Part shown: positions 37,820-46,804 of the stretch, in pieces
Layout: each line of letters begins with the position of its first letter
Numbering within the stretch: the stretch's first letter is position 1
Notes under the pieces: generated by a model
What the model was told of the DNA's origin: nothing
Databases searched by the model: none
The model's input: only the letters and a program-made list of their open reading frames with translations
DNA from: Candidatus Woesearchaeota archaeon
GTDB lineage: Archaea > Nanobdellota > Nanobdellia > Woesearchaeales > JAGVYF01
Direction of reading: 5' to 3'
Assembly: GCA_023264635.1 (NCBI GenBank)
Contig: JAHFLT010000003.1
Location: forward strand, 8,293-72,292
Length of the DNA: 64,000 nucleotides
Translations under genes and position numbers: made by a program

Positions 37820-38008
37820 ATGGCAACAAACATAGAAGAAGTATTAGAATACTATGATCCAAATGAAGCTTTTGAAAGAGTGATAATGCGACGAATTGAC
37901 AAAAAAAAAGAGGAAGAAAGAAACTGGTATAGACGCTGGCATGAAATCGAAATTGAAAAGGAATGTCCTTCAAGAGAGCGCAAAGACTACGACAACGACT
38001 ACAACTAA
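37820..38008 (+). CDS. Small charged hypothetical protein
   Basis: 62 aa between paralog 3 and its partner. Confidence 0.4.
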   Translation: MATNIEEVLEYYDPNEAFERVIMRRIDKKKEEERNWYRRWHEIEIEKECPSRERKDYDNDYN

Positions 38009-38063
38009 GCAGCAAGTGGTAACGAGCACGACACGGTGGGACAACACGAATGGAGGTACAAAA

Positions 38064-38324
38064 ATGAAAAACAAAGATGGGAAACAAGAACTTGAGAAAA
38101 GAATAAACGATTGGAAAGTGAAAGGCAAAAAGGAAAGCGAAATAACATGGGGAATGATCAATGACGACTTCAAAAGTCTCTCTGGAATACCAGATGACTT
38201 TTACTCTGCAGAAGACTCGGAAGACAGGATAAAACTCTGGAACCAATACAAACCTGCCCCAACAAAGAAAGGATGCTGCGGTGGTGGAGACTGCTTCCTC
38301 TGCGACCCGACTTATAAAGACTAA
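38064..38324 (+). CDS. Small acidic protein with C-terminal Cys cluster (partner, paralog 2)
   Basis: 'KQELEKRINDWKVKGKKESEITWGMINDDFKSLSGIPDDFYSAEDSEDRIKLWNQYKPAPTKKGCCGGGDCFLC'; same upstream 'ACGAGCACGACACGGTGG.ACAACACGAATRGAGGTACAAAAATGAAAAACAAA' as 36445. Confidence 0.6.
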   Translation: MKNKDGKQELEKRINDWKVKGKKESEITWGMINDDFKSLSGIPDDFYSAEDSEDRIKLWNQYKPAPTKKGCCGGGDCFLCDPTYKD

Positions 38325-38401
38325 TGACAAAAAAAACCTGAGGGCTTACCATGGAGCATAACTACACCATTTAAGTATCCCCTATTTCACTTATACAGAC
38401 T

Positions 38402-39850
38402 ATGTTCACTGAAGCAATGACATATCTCCAAACGGCAGGGAATAATTATGTCCTGACGAGCTTTGTTTTTCTTCGACTTTTGGGGTTTGTCTACTTCATT
38501 GCATTTATTTCACTAGCAACGCAAGTATTACCCCTTATCGGAGAAAAAGGGTTGACACCAGCAAAGAGCATTCTTGTTACATCATCGAAACTGCATGCAT
38601 TCTTTTCTTCTCCGACAATATTCTGGTTTCATCTGTCAGATAATGCCTTGCTTATCGGCGCCTGGTTGGGCATTATCCTATCCTTTATTGTTATGGTCGG
38701 GTATGCCAATGTTCCTATCCTCCTTGTCCTGTGGCTGCTCTACATGAGCTATGTTACTATAGGTCAGCTGTGGTATTCATTCGGATGGGAACTTCAGCTT
38801 CTTGAAACCGGGTTTCTTAGTATGTTTCTTGTGCCTTTACTTGATGTTGACCAAGCGTATGCGCCACCTATCATTGTAGTGTGGTTATTCAGATGGCTTG
38901 CATTTCGTATATACCTTGGTGCAGGACTTATTAAAATCCGTGGAGACTCATGCTGGCGCGATTTAACATGTCTTTATTATCATTACGAAACGCAACCACT
39001 TCCTAATCCATTGAGCAGGTGGCTTCATTTTATGCCTAAATGGTTTCATCAAGCTGGTGTCTTGTTTAATCATTTTGTAGAACTTATCGTACCATGGTTT
39101 GTCTTCGCACCAGTAAGACAATTGGCAGGGTTTCTCATGATATTCTTTCAAGGTATCCTGATGACCTCAGGTAATCTTTCATTTCTTAACGTGCTCACTA
39201 TCCTGCCTTGCATTTTTTATTTTGACGATGATACTATCCGCTTATGGGCCTCATGGATGCCAAAAGAAATGTCAAGAATAGAAACCTCCTTTTTTGCAAG
39301 TTACCTGACAATAGGATTATTGCTTTTCATCGCATATTTGAGTGTTCCAGTGATAATCAACCTTCTTTCGAGCAGGCAGATTATGAATACTTCTTTCACC
39401 AATTTTCATCTTGTAAACACATATGGTGCTTTCGGCTCTATCGGAAAAGAAAGGTATGAACTGATTATCGAAGGGACTACTGATGCAAAAATAACGTCAC
39501 GGACAAAATGGACGCCTTACGATTTCAAGGCAAAACCAGGTGATGTTGATCGCTCCCTGCCCATTATCGCCCCTTACCAGCCACGACTTGACTGGCAGAT
39601 ATGGTTTGCAGCAATGGGGGGCCCTGAATATTCACCATGGGTTCTACTCTTCATTCACAAACTCTTAGAAAATGATGAAGGAACTTTAAGCTTGTTGGCA
39701 AACAATCCTTTTTCCGAGAAGCCTCCGAGATATATTCGTGTCCAGCATTATAAATATCACTTCATTCCACCGTGGAAGAAAGGTGTCTGGGAAAGAGAAT
39801 ACATCGGAACGTGGTTACCCCCATTGTCTAAGAAGGAACTCTATAAATGA
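38402..39850 (+). CDS. Lipase maturation factor (LMF1-like) family membrane protein
   Basis: 'YVLTSFVFLRLLGFVYFIAFISLATQVLPLIGEKGLTPA', 'RWLAFRIYLGAGLIKIRGDSCWRDLTCLYYHYETQPLPNPLSRWLHFMPKWFH', 'NTYGAFGSIGKERYELIIEGT'. Confidence 0.93.
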   Translation: MFTEAMTYLQTAGNNYVLTSFVFLRLLGFVYFIAFISLATQVLPLIGEKGLTPAKSILVTSSKLHAFFSSPTIFWFHLSDNALLIGAWLGIILSFIVMVGYANVPILLVLWLLYMSYVTIGQLWYSFGWELQLLETGFLSMFLVPLLDVDQAYAPPIIVVWLFRWLAFRIYLGAGLIKIRGDSCWRDLTCLYYHYETQPLPNPLSRWLHFMPKWFHQAGVLFNHFVELIVPWFVFAPVRQLAGFLMIFFQGILMTSGNLSFLNVLTILPCIFYFDDDTIRLWASWMPKEMSRIETSFFASYLTIGLLLFIAYLSVPVIINLLSSRQIMNTSFTNFHLVNTYGAFGSIGKERYELIIEGTTDAKITSRTKWTPYDFKAKPGDVDRSLPIIAPYQPRLDWQIWFAAMGGPEYSPWVLLFIHKLLENDEGTLSLLANNPFSEKPPRYIRVQHYKYHFIPPWKKGVWEREYIGTWLPPLSKKELYK

Positions 39851-40077
39851 ACGTAATCAGGATACAACTGATGCTTCTGCACGAGAACGTACATGAGTGG
39901 CTTAAGGGATTCTGTTTGTCTGATTGAAATCTTGATACAAACGATCCACGTAATGCATAATGGTTTACCATAGCTATTCCTCTTAGTATATTCCCAAAAA
40001 TGATTTTATATACCTATTTGCGTGAATAAAAAAGCCATATCACTAAATAAGAACCAAAACCTTAATAAACCAAAAAT

Positions 40078-41571
40078 GTGTTTATAATAAAAAAAACAAA
40101 AAATGGGTGGTATTACATGAAAAAAATATTCATCAACGTAATGGTTTTATTGTTTCTTGTCAGCGCAGTGAGTGCTGTATCTCTGACAGTCACTTCTGAT
40201 CCAGATGGTGCATCTGTTTATGTCAATAATGCATTACGGGGAACGACTCCACTCACCATAGATATATCACCTATGAAAACAGCAATCAAAGTGACATTGA
40301 GAGATTACAAAGATGTAACAAAAGTGGTGGTTGCTGGGGAGCGTACGACGCACTTTGTTCTTGCACCGCTGAAGGAAGATAAAAGCAGAACAAACAGTAT
40401 TCGTATAGAGTCAGAACCAAGCAGTGCTGAGGTGTATGTTAATGGTGTACTCAAAGGCACAACGCCAAGAGTCCTTGATCACTTAGTAATTGGTAAAGAT
40501 TATACCATTCAGGTGTTAAAAAAGGGGTATCACGAATATATGGCTACAATGCAAGCTGGCAATAATATCATGGCGAAGTTGGCACCTTTGGTCATTGGAG
40601 AAGAAGAGAAACCTATAGAACGAGAAACAAAGAAAGAGAGGCATTTTGGAAAGATTAAGCAAGCTACACCAACAACAGAAGAACTTTCTTTCGGCATGTT
40701 TTCAATCACATCGCAACCAGCTGGTGCGAATGTATATGTTGACGGAGTGCTTATTGGTAAAGCGCCAGTGAGCACCAAGGTGATAAGTGTCCAACTTCAT
40801 GAGATTAAGGTTACCATGGACGGATACCATGATTATTCCGCGAGAAAGAGCGTTGACCCAGAAGAAACAGAAACAATAAATGCTATACTTGTGGCTATGC
40901 CGACAAAAGTGCAGACGGGTGATCTTTATGTAACATCAAATCCTACTGGGGCAGAAGTATTCGTAGACAAGATAGATAAGGGCATTACTCCACTCACTAT
41001 TCATGGATTGCGGGCAGGGGATCATATTATCAAAATAGCGAAATCAGGCTACAAAGATTATGTATCTACTAAAGGAGTAAGCCCCAATAGAGTTATTAAT
41101 ATAGGCGCAAACTTGATGCCAAAACGAGGCGGCACATCTGGAGGGAGTGTGTTAGTAAAAGCATCACAAGAGGGGGCATCTGTCTATATAGATGATGTGC
41201 TTAAAGGTGAAACTCCACTGGTGTTGTCTTTGGACGCTGGATCATACAAGGTAACCGTAAAAAAGGATGGCTTCAATGATTTCCCAGTAATAGTAAAGGT
41301 CACCGGCAACAAGATAGTCAATATCATGGCAAAACTTGTTGCAGTGCCTGTTAAGGTTGGTAAAGGAAACATTAACGTTAAATCCATACCGCTGCGTGCA
41401 CAGGTGTTTGTCAATGGAGAACTCAAAGGAATCACGCCACTGACGTTACCTAGCGTGCCTGTCGGGCAGTATGACATTAAGGTGTCAATGGATGGATACG
41501 ATGATTATACCACAACAGTTGCTGTAGATTTAAGTAAAACAGCTAATGTGTGGGCAACGTTGAAGAAGTAG
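40078..41571 (+). CDS. Secreted PEGA-domain repeat protein (about six repeats)
   Basis: Repeated 'ITSQPAGANVYVDGVLIGKAPVS...GYHDYSA' units. Confidence 0.9.
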   Translation: MFIIKKTKNGWYYMKKIFINVMVLLFLVSAVSAVSLTVTSDPDGASVYVNNALRGTTPLTIDISPMKTAIKVTLRDYKDVTKVVVAGERTTHFVLAPLKEDKSRTNSIRIESEPSSAEVYVNGVLKGTTPRVLDHLVIGKDYTIQVLKKGYHEYMATMQAGNNIMAKLAPLVIGEEEKPIERETKKERHFGKIKQATPTTEELSFGMFSITSQPAGANVYVDGVLIGKAPVSTKVISVQLHEIKVTMDGYHDYSARKSVDPEETETINAILVAMPTKVQTGDLYVTSNPTGAEVFVDKIDKGITPLTIHGLRAGDHIIKIAKSGYKDYVSTKGVSPNRVINIGANLMPKRGGTSGGSVLVKASQEGASVYIDDVLKGETPLVLSLDAGSYKVTVKKDGFNDFPVIVKVTGNKIVNIMAKLVAVPVKVGKGNINVKSIPLRAQVFVNGELKGITPLTLPSVPVGQYDIKVSMDGYDDYTTTVAVDLSKTANVWATLKK

Positions 41572-41572
41572 C

Positions 41573-43234
41573 TTAAGCGCACTCATCATCTTTTTTTGTT
41601 TCATGTATTTTTTTTTTAGAGTTCTTCTCTTTCCACAACAAAATGTTCTTCTGCTGCTTTTTTTCATTATATGTGTAAGGCACATAGACGGACTTTCCCG
41701 TTAACGGATTGATTCCGGTGTAATACATTGCTGTTGATAACGTTCCTGGTGTTGGCGTGAACACTTGGACTTGTGTATTATAACAATCATGTTGCTTTGT
41801 GAAATCTGCCAAATCTTCCATTTCTTTTGCTGTTGTCCCGGGATGCGCTGCAATAAAGTATGGCACTACTTTCTGATTAGGCTTGCCAACTTTCTTGGTA
41901 ATATGCCTAAACACTTTTAGGAATGCTGCAAATTTATCTCCGGCTGGCTTCATCATCAATGATGTAACGTTTTCAGACACATGCTCTGGTGCCACCTTAA
42001 GATTCCCGGAAACATGATGTTGCAGCAGTTCTTTCATGTATTCTTTATCTTGCATTGCGATGTCATATCTAATACCGCTTCGCACAAAAGTATGCTTAAC
42101 GCCAGGAATAGCACGGACCTTGCGCATGAGTTGTATCAATGGTTTATGACTAGTACCATGCTCCATCTGCCACATATTTGCAGTTGGTCCTCCCAGATCA
42201 TATATCTCTCCACGAAAATCAGGATGTGTTGTGAGAGAATTTATTTCACGTAAGATAGATTTTTCTGATCGAGACACCACTTTTTTCCCCTGATGATACG
42301 TTATTGCACAAAAGCTGCAACCACCAAAGCAACCGCGATGCGTCTGGACAGAAAATAAGACTGTTCTGAGTCCCGGAACATCTTCCTTGTATGCTGGATG
42401 CTGCTCTCTCCTGTACGGAAGCTCTGCAACGAAATCAACATCTTGTATCGTGACATTCATTTCCTCTTCTTGCACCACATACCAATCACCATGCCTTTGC
42501 GCCAGCCTTTTAGTGGTATTAAAATGAAATATTTTGTATGCTTCTGCATATTTCTTTTTGTCTTCGACGCATTCCTCATAGGAGGGCATTTCAGGAAAAT
42601 CTGTCATTTTTTTCTTTGTTACAGTACCGGGAATTCCATCTAATGAGCTACCCGCTTTCAACCTCTTGACAATTTCCAATAATGACTTCTCTGAGAAACC
42701 ATACACCAGTATGTCTGCTTTGGAGTCTACCAATAGTGAGCGTCGTACTGTATTCTCCCCGTAGTCGTAGTGTGCAAATCTCCGGAGGGATGCTTCCACG
42801 CCGCCAATGACAATGGGTTTAGCAGAGAGTTCCCGTAATCTGTTTGTGTACACGATAGTCGGCTTGTCTGGTCTCAAGCCAGCTTTACCGCCCGGGCTCA
42901 TCATATCATCTTCTCGCCTCCTCTTCATAGGAGTATAATGTGCTACCATGCTGTCCATGTTGCCGGCTGTCACTGCAAAACAGAGTCTTGGTTCACCAAG
43001 TTTTAGAAAGCTGTTTTTCGTTTTCCAGTCAGGCTGGGCAATAATCCCTACTTTGTAGCCATGCGCCTGTAAATATCTTCCGAGAACAGCAGCACCGAAT
43101 GCAGGATGATCAACGTACGCATCCCCTGAGATAATGATAACATCGCATTGGTCTATTCCCTGCGCTTTCATCTCTTCCTTGCTCATTGGAATGAAAGGGA
43201 CAAATGGATACGTTGCAGAATTGTTTTTTGTCAT
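41573..43234 (-). CDS. ygiQ: YgiQ-family radical SAM protein
   Basis: 'VQTHRGCFGGCSFCAITYHQGKKVVSRS' (CxxxCxxC), 'YDLGGPTANMW', 'GNLKVAPEHVS'. Confidence 0.96.
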   Translation of the reverse strand: MTKNNSATYPFVPFIPMSKEEMKAQGIDQCDVIIISGDAYVDHPAFGAAVLGRYLQAHGYKVGIIAQPDWKTKNSFLKLGEPRLCFAVTAGNMDSMVAHYTPMKRRREDDMMSPGGKAGLRPDKPTIVYTNRLRELSAKPIVIGGVEASLRRFAHYDYGENTVRRSLLVDSKADILVYGFSEKSLLEIVKRLKAGSSLDGIPGTVTKKKMTDFPEMPSYEECVEDKKKYAEAYKIFHFNTTKRLAQRHGDWYVVQEEEMNVTIQDVDFVAELPYRREQHPAYKEDVPGLRTVLFSVQTHRGCFGGCSFCAITYHQGKKVVSRSEKSILREINSLTTHPDFRGEIYDLGGPTANMWQMEHGTSHKPLIQLMRKVRAIPGVKHTFVRSGIRYDIAMQDKEYMKELLQHHVSGNLKVAPEHVSENVTSLMMKPAGDKFAAFLKVFRHITKKVGKPNQKVVPYFIAAHPGTTAKEMEDLADFTKQHDCYNTQVQVFTPTPGTLSTAMYYTGINPLTGKSVYVPYTYNEKKQQKNILLWKEKNSKKKIHETKKDDECA

Positions 43235-43237
43235 AGA

Positions 43238-43672
43238 TTATTTTTTTTCTTCTAGCTGAGAGTATTGGTGGTGTGCTTCTCTCTTTCGTTTGTAGTAGAA
43301 ATATCCTGCGGTGTTGGTAATTGCTTTGGCACCAAGATACCACCATCCTCCTATAGCTTTGTACAACAATGCTTCACAAAGCAAGTAAGTGAATAATGCT
43401 GGAGGTAGACTCGCATGACAACCACTGTTTCTGTTTTCAGAAGAAAATGCTTCTGTGAGAACTTTATCACATTTTTTACTCAACCTATCCCAATCAGTCC
43501 AATAACCAAAGTTAAGGAGCAATGTGTAACCGGAAAATATCGTCACCCCCCCAGCAACAAATCCTTCCCAAAATGATATTTCTTTGCCTAAGTACGTATC
43601 GTTCACGGTTTTGTCAATACTCTCCTCTCCCACAGAAACCAATTCCTTATTCACAACATCATCAATAGTCAT
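43238..43672 (-). CDS. Hypothetical protein
   Basis: 144 aa ORF with hydrophobic segments. Confidence 0.4.
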   Translation of the reverse strand: MTIDDVVNKELVSVGEESIDKTVNDTYLGKEISFWEGFVAGGVTIFSGYTLLLNFGYWTDWDRLSKKCDKVLTEAFSSENRNSGCHASLPPALFTYLLCEALLYKAIGGWWYLGAKAITNTAGYFYYKRKREAHHQYSQLEEKK

Positions 43673-43718
43673 TTAGGGGTGGTGATGACAAACAATTTTT
43701 AAATGTTGTGTATGTGAA

Positions 43719-43981
43719 GGCTCTGTAGAAAGTGTACCATTGCCACTCTTAAGGGCGAGCACCTTCAAGAGTCAGGAAAAGTGACAAAGGGATGCAAAGT
43801 TGCGAAGCAACTTGCACAAGAAATCTGCGAGATTTCTTTGTGCTCCATCCGGGAAATGCAAAGAAGCCTATGGCTTCTTGCACAAGGAGAACAGCGGTTC
43901 TCCTTTGTGTCACTCTGCAGACTAACAGCGCATGCGAGCTGAGGTGCAATGGCGAGCGAGAGCGAGACTTTCTACAGAGCC
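43719..43981 (+). repeat. MITE-like element, family C (copy C2)
   Basis: GGCTCTGTAGAAAGT...ACTTTCTACAGAGCC; 9-bp TSD GTATGTGAA/GTCTGTGAA (8/9). Confidence 0.93.
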
Positions 43982-44083
43982 GTCTGTGAACAGCATGTCG
44001 CAATACAGTTTCATTATCACCTAACTTTGCCACTTTGTACGTTCATCAGCTATCTCTGAGTGCAAGTGGCTTTTGACACGTGA

Positions 44084-44240
44084 TGTTTTTTGACTTTTAC
44101 CAGCGTGTTTGGAGCGTTTTATCCCTCTACTTTTCGATAAAATCACCAAAAATTGTAGTTATTTCTGGACAAATGCTAGCCAAAACGCTAAATTTGAAAC
44201 CTGTTGGAGGGTAAATTATCACACGTGTCAATTTGCGCAG
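44084..44240. repeat. Inverted-repeat region with CACGTG-containing ends
   Basis: TTTTGACACGTGATG at left; ATCACACGTGTCAATTT at right. Confidence 0.45.
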
Positions 44241-44387
44241 ATATTTTTCGAGGTTCTAGGGAAAAAAGTGCACTAACGAGAACAGCAAAAGCTTAGTCTA
44301 TGATAGCCAATGCATTTACTGATGAAATTACCAATGGCGCCACGAATGAGCAAAAACTTAATATAGCCTCTCTCTATTTGAGAATAT

Positions 44388-44717
44388 ATGTCTCTCAAAG
44401 AGCTTGATGTAGATGATGTAGATGAGCCAACGTACATTACAATAAAGCGCTCCACCTTTTTTGGTTTGGTCTTCACTATAGTAATACTCTTCCTGCTCAT
44501 GGGCAGCGGAGCGATGATAGGGTATTCCATTGCCACTTCTCCAAAAGCAATGTGCAACTTCGTTGTGAAACACAATGTAGGGGATCAGGACGCGATAGAT
44601 GGATGCTACTACAAGCTTGCGAAAGAATATGGAGACATAGATTACTGCAACAGCATTAAAAACAATGACCTGCAGAAAGAATGTGTACGGGTTACTGAGA
44701 TCAAGCAAGCGTATTGA
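44388..44717 (+). CDS. Hypothetical single-TM protein
   Basis: 109 aa with central TM 'FFGLVFTIVILFLLMGSGAMIGYSIA'. Confidence 0.5.
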   Translation: MSLKELDVDDVDEPTYITIKRSTFFGLVFTIVILFLLMGSGAMIGYSIATSPKAMCNFVVKHNVGDQDAIDGCYYKLAKEYGDIDYCNSIKNNDLQKECVRVTEIKQAY

Positions 44718-45399
44718 AAACGGTGATGTTTCTTTCTGTGTAACGCTTTAGTGCAGCAAGTTGCATGAGTTGCAACGGAGTAACCACCATACCATGATGA
44801 ATAGCAACAACATCGTTTTGCTGAACTGGACCAACAAATGCAGGATCGTAGCTTACTGATTCCTCTTTGTTTTCCTCAATCGCAAATGTATCTTGCTTAA
44901 CAAGCTGCGAACGCAGTACCAGTAAACTGTCTTGGTGAACCTCTTTTACATTTCCCCACATGATAAGTGAGTTGTTTATCTGTTCAATAATATCGGGAGA
45001 ATACTCTTTCATGCGCATCGCCCCCAGTAAGACGGATAATGAATGATGCGGCGCCATTCTCTGGTCAATAGGCAGCTGCATATTGCCGAAGATGAGCTTA
45101 TCCACTTCCTTATTGATAACCCAGCCGTAATTCTTGATAATAAGCCCAAGTTCTTCAGATCCTATCTTTGCAAGTAAATCATTACCTAGCCAATATGCCT
45201 CAATAACGCGTGGATCAAAGGCATCACACAAATTCTTCCCGCTGATAAGGCGAAGCATCGTGTACACTGAATATTTCTTGATGATTGCCTTAGCGCCTTC
45301 ATCATCTTTCTTGTTTATGACATACGTGTAAAGTGCCTCTGCATCCGACCCTAAATCAGGAGAAAATGCGAACCGTGAACACATGACAACGCCTTGCAT
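44701..45399 (-). CDS. Hypothetical protein
   Basis: 232 aa ORF; 'PDLGSDAEALYTYVINKKDDEGAKAIIKKYSVYTMLRLISGKNLCDAFDPRVIEAYWLGN'. Confidence 0.55.
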   Translation of the reverse strand: MQGVVMCSRFAFSPDLGSDAEALYTYVINKKDDEGAKAIIKKYSVYTMLRLISGKNLCDAFDPRVIEAYWLGNDLLAKIGSEELGLIIKNYGWVINKEVDKLIFGNMQLPIDQRMAPHHSLSVLLGAMRMKEYSPDIIEQINNSLIMWGNVKEVHQDSLLVLRSQLVKQDTFAIEENKEESVSYDPAFVGPVQQNDVVAIHHGMVVTPLQLMQLAALKRYTERNITVFNTLA

Positions 45400-45426
45400 G
45401 TCGCGTTCAAGAGAAGAACTCCTTAA

Positions 45427-45822
45427 TTAAGATTTGGTTAATGTAACCTGTGTAATCTCACCTGCATTTACGCCTATAGAACCGATTTTCTGCAGGACAC
45501 GCTCTGTGACGATATGGACACCTTCTTCCTTACCAGAAAGACTATCTGTTATCGGATGCCCTCGTGACTGTTCTCCAGCAACAGACTTACTTTCAGTAGG
45601 TGGAGCTGCATGCGGTGCTGTGATAGGCGCTGCGATAAGTGGCATATTCTGCTGCTTAGCAGGAGGTACAACTTCAACAGCTTGTGAAATTGCTTCCTGC
45701 GCACTTGGCGGCGAGAGAGCTTGTGCCTCAAAAAGCTTGTATGCAGCAAAGCCTACAAAAATGAGCGACAGTACAATTAACACAGCTAATATCCAAAGAG
45801 GAAATCTCATTAGTTCACCCAA
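45427..45822 (-). CDS. Hypothetical membrane-anchored protein
   Basis: 131 aa, N-terminal TM. Confidence 0.4.
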   Translation of the reverse strand: MGELMRFPLWILAVLIVLSLIFVGFAAYKLFEAQALSPPSAQEAISQAVEVVPPAKQQNMPLIAAPITAPHAAPPTESKSVAGEQSRGHPITDSLSGKEEGVHIVTERVLQKIGSIGVNAGEITQVTLTKS

Positions 45823-46357
45823 AAATATTATTTATACCGACTCTTACTTTCATTGCGAAGCATCCCGTATCATCTGTCGTGATTGCATAGACATCTGGTT
45901 CACTCCCTTGTTCAGTACCATCATTATTTGCATCATAGTACATCTTTGTAGTGGCATACGCGCCTGCGTTGCACCTGGTACTTGTTCCATCTGCATCAAC
46001 ATTAGATAGTCTGCCTGAAAAGGTTACATTAGTTGGAGAGACTTTCAGAAGACTGAGATTACTTATTGACGATTTTGTGAAATAGAGGGTATAATTATTT
46101 CCAATAGAAGTCCCAATGATCGTACCATCATCAGCTAGTGTGAAATCAAGCGTGCCTTTCACTGCTCCAAATAATGGATCTGCGACAGTCTGGCTACCAG
46201 CAGAGGCAGTAGAACCACCAGAAACAACAACCCAGCCAGTCATTGACTGATGAGAATAATACAACACTATTACGAGAATCAATGACAATGACACCCACAC
46301 AAAAGCCAGAAAATTCTGACTCTTCACCTTGCTTCTTACCTTTCTTTTTTTTCCCAT
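45815..46357 (-). CDS. Hypothetical secreted protein
   Basis: 180 aa, N-terminal TM then Ser/Thr-rich region. Confidence 0.45.
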   Translation of the reverse strand: MGKKRKVRSKVKSQNFLAFVWVSLSLILVIVLYYSHQSMTGWVVVSGGSTASAGSQTVADPLFGAVKGTLDFTLADDGTIIGTSIGNNYTLYFTKSSISNLSLLKVSPTNVTFSGRLSNVDADGTSTRCNAGAYATTKMYYDANNDGTEQGSEPDVYAITTDDTGCFAMKVRVGINNIFG

Positions 46358-46542
46358 TTTGATTACTTATGCTATTTGCCTATTGCTATTTACCTATATA
46401 AGTCTTTTTCCACGATTCTTCGCACTACCTGTTTCCGGAGGTAATATATAACTAATAGAATACAAAGAGCAGCAAACCACTGGGAGATATTGACTTTTTC
46501 TTTTTAAACAGGCGTTTACGGCAGATTATATTCTTCTCTTTC

Positions 46543-46707
46543 TTATTCTTTCCTGGCTTCTGCATTCTGGCTTCTTTTTCTCCACCAGATAAAAAAGGCA
46601 AAAATGACGAGAATCGCAATGATAATTTTTGTCCATAGGTAAGAAGCTTTCCTAATAACTGGTTCGAATTCCTGTGCAACTGCAAAAGGAATAAGTATAA
46701 ACGTCAT
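46543..46707 (-). CDS. Small single-TM protein (54 aa; absent from ORF track)
   Basis: Minus-strand translation MTFILIPFAVAQEFEPVIRKASYLWTKIIIAILVIFAFFIWWRKRSQNAEARKE*. Confidence 0.5.
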   Translation of the reverse strand: MTFILIPFAVAQEFEPVIRKASYLWTKIIIAILVIFAFFIWWRKRSQNAEARKE

Positions 46708-46804
46708 CAACCATTTTTTTCATGCAGACAACAAAGGTAGTGAGCTATGTATGCTTTACTGAATGCTATTATTTTAAAAATACGCATTCATTTTAGGCTA
46801 GACC

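Noticed and set aside
34000-38400. Complete Pycsar or CBASS operon
   Set aside because: Only a PycTM-like candidate effector is present; no cyclase or nucleotidyltransferase ORF nearby.
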